Shown here one piece after another: positions 42,986 to 51,825 of a DNA stretch of 64,000 nucleotides. The notes under the pieces were generated by a model. That model was given only the letters and a program-made list of their open reading frames with translations, searched no databases and was not told the DNA's origin. The translations under genes were made by a program, and so were the position numbers. How positions within the stretch are numbered: the stretch's first letter is position 1; each line of letters opens with the position of its first letter. Origin of the DNA: Thermoanaerobacter uzonensis DSM 18761 (lineage in GTDB: Bacteria; Bacillota; Thermoanaerobacteria; Thermoanaerobacterales; Thermoanaerobacteraceae). The DNA is taken from assembly GCF_900129115.1 (NCBI RefSeq), contig NZ_FQUR01000011.1, positions 1 to 64,000 on the forward strand, written 5' to 3'.

Positions 42986-43891
42986 TTGAAAAGGAAAATC
43001 GCATTACTTTTATTTTTTGTTTTTATAGTATTTTTAACCGTATCCTGCTCTGCCAAAAAAGACGTTGTTGCAACTGTTAATGGGGAAAATATTACAAATG
43101 CTGAATACAAAAAAGCTTTTGACCAAGTAAAGGCTCAAATTGAAAGTAGCCCACAATATACAAAAGACATATGGAATCAGGATTATCAAGGGAAAAAATT
43201 TTTAGATGTAGTAAAGGAAAATGTGCTTGATAGTTTAATCGCTCAAAAAATACTTGTGCAAGAGGCCATAAAAAATAATATTACAGTTACAGATAAAGAA
43301 ATAAATGATGAGTATCAAAAAGAAAAAGAAGTTAATAAGGATATCACAAAAGAAGATGCAAAAAATTACCTTTTGATAAATAAGCTCTTTGACAAATATA
43401 CAAAAGATGTAAAAGTAACAGAAGAAGAGTTAAAAAAGTATTATGATAATAATAAAGAGCAGTTTGAAGTGGTGAAGGCTAGTCATATATTAGTAGCTGA
43501 TGAAAAAACCGCAGAAGATATATACAATCGACTTATGAAAGGAGAAAATTTTGCCACATTAGCAAAAGAGTATTCTATTGATACGGCTACAAAAGACAAA
43601 GGAGGAGATCTGGGAGAATTTCCTCATGGCGTTATGGTTCCTGAGTTTGACCAAGTAGTTTTCTCACTTAAAAAAGGTGAGATATCAAAACCTGTTAAGA
43701 CTGCTTATGGATATCATATAATAAAGTCAGAGGGTGTTACAATAAAACCTTTTAATGAAGTAAAAGATGCGATACAAAATTATTTGTTAAATGACAAGAA
43801 AAATCAGGTTATTAAAGAAAAATATGACGCACTTGAGAAAGCAGCAAAGATACAAAAATTTCCTCAAAATATAAAAGTGACAGTGGGATAA
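42986..43891 (+). CDS. prsA: PrsA-like peptidyl-prolyl isomerase lipoprotein
   Basis: 301 residues. Lipoprotein signal ending in LTVSC, with Cys21 the lipid-modified residue. A SurA-like N-terminal chaperone region (about 30-160) is followed by a parvulin domain (about 165-255) with ASHILVADEKTAEDIYNRL, DKGGDLGEFPHGVMVPEFD and YGYHIIKSE, then a C-terminal helix. It assists folding of exported proteins at the outer face of the membrane. Start: TTG 42986, 7 bp after AGGAGGAT. Its position after mfd is typical of clostridia. A terminator follows. Confidence 0.92.
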   Translation: MKRKIALLLFFVFIVFLTVSCSAKKDVVATVNGENITNAEYKKAFDQVKAQIESSPQYTKDIWNQDYQGKKFLDVVKENVLDSLIAQKILVQEAIKNNITVTDKEINDEYQKEKEVNKDITKEDAKNYLLINKLFDKYTKDVKVTEEELKKYYDNNKEQFEVVKASHILVADEKTAEDIYNRLMKGENFATLAKEYSIDTATKDKGGDLGEFPHGVMVPEFDQVVFSLKKGEISKPVKTAYGYHIIKSEGVTIKPFNEVKDAIQNYLLNDKKNQVIKEKYDALEKAAKIQKFPQNIKVTVG

Positions 43892-43922
43892 AAATCCGGC
43901 AATTTAGTTGCCGGTTTTTTTG
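43892..43922 (+). terminator. prsA terminator
   Basis: CCGGCAA (43896-43902) pairs with TTGCCGG (43908-43914), loop TTTAG, then T(7). Confidence 0.85.
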
Positions 43923-43992
43923 CGAATAAATTTATGGAAAAATATAAATACTAATCTTGAGCTAAAAATTTTAGGAAATGGAGGTATTTACT

Positions 43993-44544
43993 TTGAAGGC
44001 TACAGGAATTGTACGCAGAATAGATGATTTAGGGAGAGTTGTTATTCCTAAAGAGATTCGAAGAACATTAAGAATTAAAGAAGGAGACCCTTTGGAAATT
44101 TTTACAGATAAAGAAGGAGAGATAATTTTAAAGAAATATTCTCCAATAAGTGAATTAAGCGATTTTGCGCAAGAGTACGCTGATAGCATATATCAATCTA
44201 CAAAACACCCTGTATGCATTACAGATACAGATAATGTAATAGCTGTTTCCGGCGTAGCAAAAAAAGAATTAATTGATAAACCAATAAGTCAAGAATTTGA
44301 GAAATATCTTGAAGAGAAAAAGACGATAATGCTTGGGACTGGGAAAGATAAAGGACCGATTAAAATAGCAGATGGACAGGAATTTAACATTACATCTCAA
44401 GTTATAGTACCTATTATTTCAAGAGGAGATACCATAGGAAGTGTGGTGATTTTTACTAAAGAAGCCGGCGAAGCAGTTACAGAAGTTGAAGCAAAAATTG
44501 CTGAAACAGCTGCTACTTTTTTGGGTAAACAGATGGAAGAATAA
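43993..44544 (+). CDS. spoVT: Stage V sporulation protein T
   Basis: 183 residues. The N-terminal AbrB-type DNA-binding domain MKATGIVRRIDDLGRVVIPK begins exactly as SpoVT does, and a C-terminal GAF-like domain (about 55-180) follows, with CITDTDNVIAVSGVAKKEL and VVIFTKEAGE. It regulates late forespore (sigma-G) genes. The start is TTG 43993, 8 bp after TGGAGGT; the ATG at 43978 overlaps that site and would add five residues not found in the family. Upstream of yabG, as in other spore formers. Confidence 0.94.
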   Translation: MKATGIVRRIDDLGRVVIPKEIRRTLRIKEGDPLEIFTDKEGEIILKKYSPISELSDFAQEYADSIYQSTKHPVCITDTDNVIAVSGVAKKELIDKPISQEFEKYLEEKKTIMLGTGKDKGPIKIADGQEFNITSQVIVPIISRGDTIGSVVIFTKEAGEAVTEVEAKIAETAATFLGKQMEE

Positions 44545-44554
44545 ATTTATATAC

Positions 44555-44582
44555 ACATATATATACCCCTCTGCATATTATA
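44555..44582 (+). promoter_or_regulatory. Probable sigma-K promoter of yabG
   Basis: AC (44555-44556), 17 bp, CATATTATA (44574-44582), which fits the sigma-K consensus AC-N16/17-CATANNNTA. YabG is a sigma-K gene in Bacillus. Confidence 0.55.
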
Positions 44583-44616
44583 AACTATGAATTAAGCTGC
44601 GCAGGGGGGTTAATTT

Positions 44617-45471
44617 ATGGCTTTTCGCATTAATGATATTGTAATGAGAAAGTCTTATGGCTCTGACATTTTGTTTAGAGTCATTAATGTTATAGATAAT
44701 AAAGGAGTAAGACATTATCTTTTGCACGGTTTAAACATGAGAATAATTGCAGATGCACCAGAAGATGACCTTATAGAGGCTTCTCGCGCCAAAATTGCGG
44801 AATATGATAGGCCTTATAGAGAAAAGGCAGAACGCCTTTTAAAAAAAATTGCTTCTTCAAAAAGCCTTCAGCGAAAAAAAGAGATGGTACGTGCAAGTCG
44901 GCAAGAGCTTTACGGAAGACCAGGAAAGGTTCTTCACATAGATGGAGATGAAGAATATTTAAATATATGCCTTGATGCTTATAAAAAGGTAGGTATGGAA
45001 GTTGTAGGAGTAGTGGTAAAGGAAGAAGAACAACCAGATAAGGTGTATGACCTTTTAGAAAAATATAGGCCGGATATATTGATTCTTACAGGTCATGATA
45101 GTATAAGAAGCAATAGTAGAGATTATGGCGATATAAACAACTATAGAAATTCTAAGTATTTTGTGGAAGCGGTTAAAAATGCAAGAAAGTACGAACCTGC
45201 ACTTGACAATTTGGTGATTTTTGCAGGAGCTTGCCAATCAAATTACGAAGCTATTATAAAAGCGGGTGCCAATTATGCTAGCTCTCCAGAAAGGGTTTTG
45301 ATACACTGCCTTGATCCGGTACTGGTGAGTGAAAAAGTGGCTTTTTCCCATATAAATGAGCTTGTAAAAATTGAAGAATTAATAGAAAACACTATAACTG
45401 GAGCACCAGGAATTGGAGGATTGCAGACAATGGGAAAATTTAGATATGGTGTTCCAAAAGGCAAATATTAA
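44617..45471 (+). CDS. yabG: Sporulation-specific coat protease YabG
   Basis: 284 residues, recognised by MAFRINDIVMRKSYGSDILF, then SRQELYGRPGKVLHIDGD, DILILTGHDS, VIFAGACQSNYEAI and the C-terminal GAPGIGGLQTMGKFRYG. The family is a cysteine-type protease (His and Cys in the GHDS and GACQS segments are the likely catalytic residues) that processes spore-coat and cortex-associated proteins in the mother cell. Start: ATG after AGGGGGGT. A sigma-K-like promoter precedes it and veg follows, the standard gene order. Confidence 0.93.
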   Translation: MAFRINDIVMRKSYGSDILFRVINVIDNKGVRHYLLHGLNMRIIADAPEDDLIEASRAKIAEYDRPYREKAERLLKKIASSKSLQRKKEMVRASRQELYGRPGKVLHIDGDEEYLNICLDAYKKVGMEVVGVVVKEEEQPDKVYDLLEKYRPDILILTGHDSIRSNSRDYGDINNYRNSKYFVEAVKNARKYEPALDNLVIFAGACQSNYEAIIKAGANYASSPERVLIHCLDPVLVSEKVAFSHINELVKIEELIENTITGAPGIGGLQTMGKFRYGVPKGKY

Positions 45472-45563
45472 ATTAATTTACTCCGTAAGCTAAAAATTAG
45501 TGATTAAATGCAAATATCTCTGAGATTTTCATATTTTTTTTGTTTTTTGCATAAAAATCATTA

Positions 45564-45593
45564 TTGACAAATAGGTAGGTGCACTGATATAAT
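45564..45593 (+). promoter_or_regulatory. veg promoter 1 (sigma-A)
   Basis: TTGACA (45564-45569), 18 bp, TATAAT (45588-45593); both hexamers are perfect. Confidence 0.7.
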
Positions 45594-45602
45594 ATTATAT
45601 CC

Positions 45603-45631
45603 TTGACATTGTCTGAAAATTGTGGTACAAT
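45603..45631 (+). promoter_or_regulatory. veg promoter 2 (sigma-A, extended -10)
   Basis: TTGACA (45603-45608), 17 bp, TACAAT (45626-45631) preceded by TGG. It lies 29 bp before the start codon and immediately after promoter 1. The Bacillus veg promoter is known for its strength. Confidence 0.75.
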
Positions 45632-45659
45632 ATTTTCAGCATGTGCTAAGGAGTTGATA

Positions 45660-45929
45660 ATGGTGGCAGATAGATCAACCCTTGATGAAATAAAAAAACA
45701 ATTGGATAAACATATAGGAGCTCGAGTTCGCCTTAAAACAAATGGTGGTAGAAAAAAGACCATAATAAAAGAGGGATTATTAGAAAAGACATATCCGAGC
45801 ATTTTTATTGTGGTATTAGATGGACAAGGAGCGACCCGTAGGGTTTCTTACAGTTATTCAGATATTTTAACAGATACAGTAGAGCTAACCGTAATGGAAG
45901 GAAACAAAAAAATCCAGTGTCTCCAATGA
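45660..45929 (+). CDS. veg: Veg family protein
   Basis: 89 residues: MVADRSTLDEIKKQLDKHIG, RVRLKTNGGRKKTIIKEGLL, then YPSIFIVVLDGQGATRRVSY. The Veg family folds as a small beta-barrel and has been linked to biofilm formation and spore outgrowth in Bacillus. A longer frame opens at 45603, but it runs through the promoter; AAGGAG 7 bp before ATG 45660 decides the start. Driven by two tandem consensus promoters and closed by its own terminator, so it is expected to be strongly expressed. Confidence 0.93.
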   Translation: MVADRSTLDEIKKQLDKHIGARVRLKTNGGRKKTIIKEGLLEKTYPSIFIVVLDGQGATRRVSYSYSDILTDTVELTVMEGNKKIQCLQ

Positions 45930-45956
45930 CCGAAGATATTCGGTCTTATTTTTTGG
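45928..45956 (+). terminator. veg terminator
   Basis: GACCGAA (45928-45934) pairs with TTCGGTC (45939-45945), then TTATTTTTT. Confidence 0.85.
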
Positions 45957-46035
45957 CATAATTTTACCTCAATAATTATATATTATATTAGCATTATCTT
46001 ATTGTAAAGGACAATTATTTTAAGGAGGTAAAAGC

Positions 46036-47562
46036 ATGCCACAGGTGTATAAAGATATTTTAGAGTTTGATTTTGTATCGGGTACATATGATACTCAACT
46101 TCTGGTAGAGAGTGATATAATTATTCCTGAGAATGAACCGGACGTGCTGGTACTTTTGGCATTAAATCCTCGGACATATATTAATGAAGTTTTTGTGACA
46201 GAAGGTAAAGTTCAGTTTGAAGGTAAATTAGCATTAGATATTTTGTATTTGGGTGAAAAAAATGGAGAGCTTGAAAGGATTGAAAAAGAAATTGACTATT
46301 CCCATGTCATTGAGGATGAAGGCATTGATAAGAGGAGCAGATGCATACTAGTTGCAAATGTTGAAAATATTGACTATAAGTTGGTAAACAGTAGAAAAAT
46401 AAGTATGAGAGCTGTAATAAAGATACAATGCAGGTTAGTAGTATCTGATAAAAAAGAAGTAGTAATAGGAGCTGAAGATTCGATAAAAGTGGAGTCCTTA
46501 AAGAAAAAAGTGAAGTTAATGCATACAGTAGGGCAAAATAGTGTAGAAGTCTTTGTAAAAGATAAAATAAAAGTTCCTGATGGAGAGGCCCCTATTCAAA
46601 AAGTCATAAAAACAGATGTGGCAGTAAAACCGGAGGAAATTAAAGTCACTGATAACAAAGTAATAGTTCAAGGAAGTGTACAATGTAATATTTTATACAT
46701 TTCACAGGAAGGAACATTTGGAAATTTAGAGACAGATTTAAATTATGCAAATTTTGTAGATATTCCTGGGGCTTTAAGTTATATGTCTGCTAAAACTCAA
46801 GAGGAAGTCGTGGACATAATTACAACCATGCTGGAAGATGAAAAGGGAGAAAATACTATTTTAGATATAGAAGTCACAATAAGAGTAAAAGTTCAAGTGT
46901 TGGAAACGGAGGATAGAGAGCTTCCTGTTGATGCCTATGGCACAAAAGCTTATATTCAACCTATAAAAGAAAATTTAACTGTGATAGAGAAATTAGAATC
47001 TTTTAAATCTCAATTTGTAGTCAAAACTAATGTAGAATTACCTTCTTACTTAAAAAGATTTATAGATGTTGTGGTTATTCCTGTTATATCTGACTACAGT
47101 GTAGATGTCGATAAATTGGTTATAGAAGGAATATTAGATTATACTATTTTATATTTGTCTGAAGAAGGTAGTGTAAAGTCTTATAGAGATGAATATCCCT
47201 TTAAGACTTTTGTCGAGATAAGTCAAGTTAAAGGACCCATGTTGGTTGATATAAAAATTTCTCATGTTTCCTATGAAATAATAGCTATGAAAGAGATTGA
47301 ATTAAAGTTTGCAATTGATAATACAGTTGATTTACTTGCAGAGAAAGAAATAGAGGTTATTGTAGACCTTAAGGAAATCGAAGCACCAAGAGAAATCGAT
47401 AATAAACACAGCATTGTTGTTTACATGGTTCAAAAAGCTGAAACCTTGTGGGATATAGCTAAAAGGTATAGAGTAAGCCTTGAAGAATTAATTTCTACCA
47501 ATGGTTTAGAAGAAGATAAAGTTTCAGAGGGAATGAAATTAATAATACCTATGGAAGAGTGA
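46036..47562 (+). CDS. sipL: SipL-like spore coat morphogenesis protein (DUF3794 repeats + LysM)
   Basis: 508 residues. Three DUF3794-type beta-rich repeats (about 10-165, 175-300, 315-440), with QLLVESDIIIPENEPDVLVL and VIVQGSVQCNILYISQEG as examples. A C-terminal LysM domain follows (about 462-506: VVYMVQKAETLWDIAKRYRV, EELISTNGL, KLIIP). This architecture and length match clostridial SipL, which binds SpoIVA and ties the coat basement layer to the forespore. The veg-sipL-ispE order is the clostridial version of the veg-sspF-ispE order in bacilli. Start: ATG after TAAGGAGG. Confidence 0.88.
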   Translation: MPQVYKDILEFDFVSGTYDTQLLVESDIIIPENEPDVLVLLALNPRTYINEVFVTEGKVQFEGKLALDILYLGEKNGELERIEKEIDYSHVIEDEGIDKRSRCILVANVENIDYKLVNSRKISMRAVIKIQCRLVVSDKKEVVIGAEDSIKVESLKKKVKLMHTVGQNSVEVFVKDKIKVPDGEAPIQKVIKTDVAVKPEEIKVTDNKVIVQGSVQCNILYISQEGTFGNLETDLNYANFVDIPGALSYMSAKTQEEVVDIITTMLEDEKGENTILDIEVTIRVKVQVLETEDRELPVDAYGTKAYIQPIKENLTVIEKLESFKSQFVVKTNVELPSYLKRFIDVVVIPVISDYSVDVDKLVIEGILDYTILYLSEEGSVKSYRDEYPFKTFVEISQVKGPMLVDIKISHVSYEIIAMKEIELKFAIDNTVDLLAEKEIEVIVDLKEIEAPREIDNKHSIVVYMVQKAETLWDIAKRYRVSLEELISTNGLEEDKVSEGMKLIIPMEE

Positions 47563-47589
47563 TACGCAGGAGACTGCGTATTTTTTTTA
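47562..47589 (+). terminator. sipL terminator
   Basis: ATACGCAG-GAGA-CTGCGTAT followed by T(7), starting at the stop codon. Confidence 0.85.
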
Positions 47590-47657
47590 CAGAGAATTTA
47601 TTGTATAATGTATAATATATAAAATATAATTATTATTGAAAGAGCGTGGATGGAGAA

Positions 47658-48527
47658 ATGAAAAAAATCAAAGCAAAAGCCTATGCTAAAATTAATTTAT
47701 CTTTAGATGTATTAGGAAAAAGAGAAGATGGATATCATGAAATTTCTACAGTGATGCAATCGATTGATTTGGCTGATATTTTGGAGTTTGAAACAAGCGA
47801 AATAGTCAAGGTTTTTTGTAGTGATCATAGAGTACCAGAGGGAGAAGATAATTTAATAGTGAAGGTCATCAACCTTCTAAAAGAAAAATACCAAATAGAA
47901 GAAGGAGTGTTGGTCAAGCTTGACAAGAAAATCCCTTTAGCTGCCGGCCTTGCTGGGGGAAGTGCTGATGCTGCTGCTACAATTGTGGCATTAGATAAAT
48001 TATGGAATTTGAATATGTCAAAAGAAGAAAAAAAAGAAATTGCTCTGAAAGTCGGAGCAGATGTTCCTTTCTGTCTGGAAGGTGGGACAAAGCTTGCGAA
48101 AGGCATAGGGGAAATATTTGAAAATTTAAAGGTTCCATCTATGAGTTTACTTCTTGCAAAACCTGATATTGAAATTTCCACAAAAGAAATTTATGATAAA
48201 TGGGACAGGCTTAATTTTAAAAGTCACCATGCTACTTTTTTAGTTGTTCAAGCTATACAAGAAGGAAACATATATAAAATTGCAGAAAATATAAAAAACG
48301 ATTTAGAATTAGTAACTTCTCGGGAATGTGAAGTTATTAATCAAATAAAAGAGGAATTGCTTAAAAAAGGTGCGTTAGGATGTGCTATGTCAGGTAGTGG
48401 TCCCACTGTTTATGGAATTTTTGACGATTTAGAGAGACTTAAGAGAGCTTATGAGGATTTAAAAGAAGTTTACAGTTTTGTGTTTTTTTCAAAAACTATA
48501 GATAAGGGGTTAGAATTGTATGAATGA
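47658..48527 (+). CDS. ispE: 4-diphosphocytidyl-2-C-methyl-D-erythritol kinase
   Basis: GHMP-family kinase of the MEP isoprenoid pathway (ATP plus CDP-methylerythritol). 289 residues: AKAYAKINLSLDVLGKREDG with the substrate Lys, the ATP loop PLAAGLAGGSADAAA and the C-terminal GCAMSGSGPTVYGIF. The long frame begins with GTG 47646; the family starts M-K-x-I-K-A-x-A-K, so ATG 47658 is preferred. The nearest Shine-Dalgarno (GGATGGAG) is then tight, so the start is not certain. Its end overlaps the GntR gene by 8 bp. Confidence 0.94.
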   Translation: MKKIKAKAYAKINLSLDVLGKREDGYHEISTVMQSIDLADILEFETSEIVKVFCSDHRVPEGEDNLIVKVINLLKEKYQIEEGVLVKLDKKIPLAAGLAGGSADAAATIVALDKLWNLNMSKEEKKEIALKVGADVPFCLEGGTKLAKGIGEIFENLKVPSMSLLLAKPDIEISTKEIYDKWDRLNFKSHHATFLVVQAIQEGNIYKIAENIKNDLELVTSRECEVINQIKEELLKKGALGCAMSGSGPTVYGIFDDLERLKRAYEDLKEVYSFVFFSKTIDKGLELYE

Positions 48528-49197
48528 TTTTCTTCCATTGGAAAATTACAAACCGTTAAGAGATGTAGTTTTTGATTACATGAAAGATGCCATAATTACA
48601 GGTAAGTTAAAACCTGGAGAGAGACTTATGGAAGTTCAACTGGCAGAAAAGCTGGGAGTAAGTCGGACTCCAGTGAGAGAGGCGATTAGAAAATTAGAGC
48701 TTGAGGGGCTAGTTGTTATGGTTCCTCGAAAGGGAGCTTATGTAGCAGATTTGGATGCAAAAGACCTTTTGAATGTTTTAGAAGTAAGAAGTTCGTTAGA
48801 AGGATTAGCTGCTTCTCTAGCTGCTGAAAGAATAACGGAGGAGGAAATTGATAAATTAAAAAGAATTGTAGAAGAATTTCAAAAAAAGATAGAAGAAGGT
48901 GATAATGAAGGATTAATAAAATTGGATAAGGAATTTCATGACTTAATTTTTGCTGCTTCTCGTAATGACAAATTAATACAAATAATGAATAATTTACAAG
49001 AACATGTACACAGATTTAGAGTCAGATATATAAATGAAGAGAAAAAAGCGAAAAAAATACATCAAGAGCATAAAAAAATTACAGAAGCTATCGAAGCAAG
49101 AGATACAGATGCTGCAAGAAGATGGGCAGAGAAGCATATACGCAATTTCCAGACAGAGGTTGTAAAAGACATAAAGTATTTTAGTTACAAGGAGTGA
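48520..49197 (+). CDS. GntR/FadR-family transcriptional regulator
   Basis: 225 residues. N-terminal winged helix: LRDVVFDYMKDAIITGKLKP, then LAEKLGVSRTPVREAIRKLE and the wing VPRKGAYVADL. C-terminal all-helical FCD effector domain (about 85-215), with the metal-ligand pattern D-x3-H in LDKEFHDLIF, HVHRFR, and HKKITEAIEARD followed by AEKH. FadR-type regulators sense organic acids; the ligand is unknown. It overlaps ispE and is directly followed by the nucleotidyltransferase-like gene, with which it is probably co-transcribed. Confidence 0.88.
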   Translation: MNDFLPLENYKPLRDVVFDYMKDAIITGKLKPGERLMEVQLAEKLGVSRTPVREAIRKLELEGLVVMVPRKGAYVADLDAKDLLNVLEVRSSLEGLAASLAAERITEEEIDKLKRIVEEFQKKIEEGDNEGLIKLDKEFHDLIFAASRNDKLIQIMNNLQEHVHRFRVRYINEEKKAKKIHQEHKKITEAIEARDTDAARRWAEKHIRNFQTEVVKDIKYFSYKE

Positions 49198-49202
49198 TTT
49201 GG

Positions 49203-49931
49203 GTGAATGCCATAATTTTGGCCGGCAGTACTAAAGAGGACAAATTACCTGATAAAGCCTTTGTTAAAATAAATGGGAAGTATATGGTCTCTTATGTAAT
49301 TGAGGCTTTAAGAGGTTGTGATAAAATAGATAAAATTGCAGTAGTTGGAGATACCGAAAAGCTTAAAAAAGTAGCAGGGATAGATGTTATCATTGAACAA
49401 GCTGACAATATAATGGACAATGTTTTGAAGGGGGTGGAGCCTTTTAAAAATGACAAAAGAGTCTTGATTCTTACTTGTGATATTCCTATGTTGACTAAAG
49501 AAGCAGTTTGTGATTTTATTGAAAAGTCAGAGGCTACAGGAGCGGACTTATGTTATCCTATTGTTAGAAAAGAAGATAATTTAAAAAAATTTCCTGAGGC
49601 TAAAAGGACTTATGCACGGGTGAAAGAAGGAGTTTTTACAGGAGGCAATATTTTTTATGTTAACCCCGGAATCATAGATAGATTAATAAAAGATGCGAAA
49701 CAATTTATAGCTTATAGGAAAAAACCATGGAAATTAGGAAAATTATTAGGAGGAAAGATATTATTTTTATTTTTAATAGGGAGACTTTCGATTTCTCATA
49801 TTGAGAAAAAAGCAGAAGAGTTATTTAACATAAAAGGGAAGGCTATCATATCTAAATATCCAGAAATAGGTAACGATGTTGATAAAGAAGAAGATGTAGT
49901 AATGGCAACTAAATATCTCAGTCGAAAATAG
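49203..49931 (+). CDS. Nucleotidyltransferase-fold protein (MobA/IspD-like)
   Basis: 242 residues of the GT-A nucleotidyltransferase fold: AIILAGSTKEDKLPDKAFVK at the start, ILTCDIPMLTKEAV with the metal-binding Asp, and GGNIFYVNPGIIDRL. The N-terminal loop is degenerate against LAGGxSxRMGxxK (LAGSTKEDKLPDK), so the substrate is not the molybdopterin one with any confidence. Start: GTG 49203, 8 bp after AAGGAG; the GTG at 49194 overlaps that site. A conserved neighbour of ispE and the GntR regulator in clostridia. Confidence 0.75.
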   Translation: MNAIILAGSTKEDKLPDKAFVKINGKYMVSYVIEALRGCDKIDKIAVVGDTEKLKKVAGIDVIIEQADNIMDNVLKGVEPFKNDKRVLILTCDIPMLTKEAVCDFIEKSEATGADLCYPIVRKEDNLKKFPEAKRTYARVKEGVFTGGNIFYVNPGIIDRLIKDAKQFIAYRKKPWKLGKLLGGKILFLFLIGRLSISHIEKKAEELFNIKGKAIISKYPEIGNDVDKEEDVVMATKYLSRK

Positions 49932-49950
49932 GCATAGGCCTATTTTTTTT
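49926..49950 (+). terminator. Terminator of the ispE operon
   Basis: AAATAGG-CATAGG-CCTATTT followed by TTTTT. It overlaps the stop codon at 49931. Confidence 0.75.
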
Positions 49951-49997
49951 GTATATTTTTTTTCTGAGTGCAAAATATATATTCAGAAGGTGATGCG

Positions 49998-50210
49998 ATG
50001 TATAGCTTATTGCATTTTGTAATACAATATTTTACAGTTTATATGTTTGCTAATGTATTCATTGTAGGGATTTATGAGACTTTTATTGAGCCTAAATTTT
50101 TAGAGAGGAAAGGACTAGACAGAGATTCTAAGCTGTGTAGGTGGATTGGATTATTTTATATTTTCATTGGAATAGTTGCTGTTATTTTACGAACCTTTTT
50201 CCCTATGTAA
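49998..50210 (+). CDS. Small two-helix membrane protein ahead of the ger operon (CLC_0170-like)
   Basis: 70 residues with two membrane helices (about 5-25 and 50-68) around a polar loop with FIEPKFLERKGLDRDSK. The size, topology and place next to spore-germination genes match the small clostridial family called CLC_0170; its function is unknown. Start: ATG 49998 after AGAAGGTGATG; a further in-frame ATG at 49968 has no ribosome site. It ends 10 bp before gerA, so it is probably the first gene of that operon. Confidence 0.7.
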   Translation: MYSLLHFVIQYFTVYMFANVFIVGIYETFIEPKFLERKGLDRDSKLCRWIGLFYIFIGIVAVILRTFFPM

Positions 50211-50220
50211 GGAGGAGAAT

Positions 50221-51825
50221 ATGAGATTTTTTGATAAGATATTTGGCAAAAAAGACGATAAAAAGGAAGATAAAAATGGTACACCAGCTTCAAACAGTCT
50301 TAAGGTAAATTTAGATTATATAAAAAATAAATTAAAAGATTGTGATGATGTAATATATAGAGATATTTGGGTGGGGGAAAACCAGCAATATAATCTTGCA
50401 ATTGTATTTATAGATGGGCTTGTGGACAAAAACCTCATAAATGACCATGTACTCCACTCTTTGCTTTTGGATTCAAGACAAGCAGCCCCTTCTATTGAGA
50501 AGATAAAAGGCAATTTATATGAGGTTATAAAAAAAGGGACTATAACAGGGGGAGATATAAAAGAGATTACAGATTTAGACAAGTGTATTTTGTCAATTTT
50601 GAGTGGAGATACTGCATTATTGTTTGAAGGCTCACCTGAAATAGTCATTATTTCTAGTAAAGGCTGGCAAATGAGGTCGATTTCTTCTCCCGAAGCAGAG
50701 ACAGTTATAAGGGGCCCACGGGAAGGATTTACAGAAACAATAAGAGTAAATACTGCCCTTGTAAGAAGATGGATTAAAGACCCAAATTTGAAAATAAAAC
50801 AAATACAGATTGGAGAAAGGACTCATACAGATGTAGCTGTGCTTTATATCGATGATATTGTTGATAGAAATGTGTTGGATAAAGTGATGGAAAGGCTTAA
50901 AAACATAAAAATAGATGGAGTGCTTGAAAGCGGGTTCATAGAACAATTGATTGAAGAAGATTGGCACTCACCATTTCCTCAAGTTTTGAGTACAGAAAGG
51001 CCTGACAAAGTTGCGGGTTCCCTTTTAGAGGGAAGAGTGGCAATTTTGACAGATAATACTCCTTTTGCTCTTATAATACCTACTACTCTCGCTACTCTTT
51101 TTCAATCGCCTGAAGATTATTACGAAAGGTGGATGATATCTTCCCTATTAAGAATTTTAAGGTTTCTTGCGGCAATTGTAGCACTCGTTTCACCAGCTGT
51201 TTATATAGCTTTTACAGCCTATCATCCTGGCCTTATACCTACTAAATTGACTTTATATGTTGCAGCAACACGACAAGGTATCCCTTTTCCTGCTTTTTTT
51301 GAAGCTTTTATTATGGAAGCTACTTTTGAGCTTTTAAGAGAGGCAGGAGTTAGACTCCCTGTGCCTATAGGGCAAACTATTGGCATTGTAGGTGGTCTTA
51401 TTATAGGACAAGCTGCTGTCCAAGCGGGTATTGTAAGCCCATTGATGGTAATAGTGGTGGCCGTTACGGCTGTAGCTTCTTTTGCAATACCCAGTTACAG
51501 TGCTGCTATTGCTTTTAGAATGCTAAGATTTATATTTATGAGTCTTGCGGCTGTTTTTGGTCTATATGGTATAATGCTGGGATTTATGGTAGTTTTAACT
51601 CATTTGGTTGTTTTAAAAAGTTTTGGAGTTCCTTATCTTTCACCTTTTGTGGAAATAGATATAAGTGACCTTGCAGATACATTGATAAAAGCTCCTATAA
51701 TGTACTTTAAAAATCGGCCAGAAATTTTGAATACTCCTGATAGAAGAAAGATGAAGGATTTAAGGGGAGAAAAAATAGAAAGCATAGAAGACGATAGGAG
51801 AGACAACAATGATAAAAAACAATGA
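50221..51825 (+). CDS. gerA: Spore germination receptor subunit A (GerA family)
   Basis: 534 residues. A soluble N-terminal half (about 1-290, conserved GDTALLFEGSPEIVIISSKG and PRESFTE-like RGPREGFTETIRVNTALVRR) is followed by a membrane half with about five helices (about 300-490), including ATRQGIPFPAFFEAFIMEAT and PIGQTIGIVGGLIIGQAAV. It forms the nutrient-sensing germinosome in the spore inner membrane with GerB and GerC. Start: ATG after AAGGAGGAG. It overlaps gerB by 17 bp. Expected forespore (sigma-G) expression; no convincing promoter was found. Confidence 0.93.
   Translation: MRFFDKIFGKKDDKKEDKNGTPASNSLKVNLDYIKNKLKDCDDVIYRDIWVGENQQYNLAIVFIDGLVDKNLINDHVLHSLLLDSRQAAPSIEKIKGNLYEVIKKGTITGGDIKEITDLDKCILSILSGDTALLFEGSPEIVIISSKGWQMRSISSPEAETVIRGPREGFTETIRVNTALVRRWIKDPNLKIKQIQIGERTHTDVAVLYIDDIVDRNVLDKVMERLKNIKIDGVLESGFIEQLIEEDWHSPFPQVLSTERPDKVAGSLLEGRVAILTDNTPFALIIPTTLATLFQSPEDYYERWMISSLLRILRFLAAIVALVSPAVYIAFTAYHPGLIPTKLTLYVAATRQGIPFPAFFEAFIMEATFELLREAGVRLPVPIGQTIGIVGGLIIGQAAVQAGIVSPLMVIVVAVTAVASFAIPSYSAAIAFRMLRFIFMSLAAVFGLYGIMLGFMVVLTHLVVLKSFGVPYLSPFVEIDISDLADTLIKAPIMYFKNRPEILNTPDRRKMKDLRGEKIESIEDDRRDNNDKKQ

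Noticed and set aside
49951-49980. Sigma-G promoter for the ger operon
   Set aside because: GTATA is present, but the -10 region (CAAAATATAT) departs from CATNHTA at the expected spacing.
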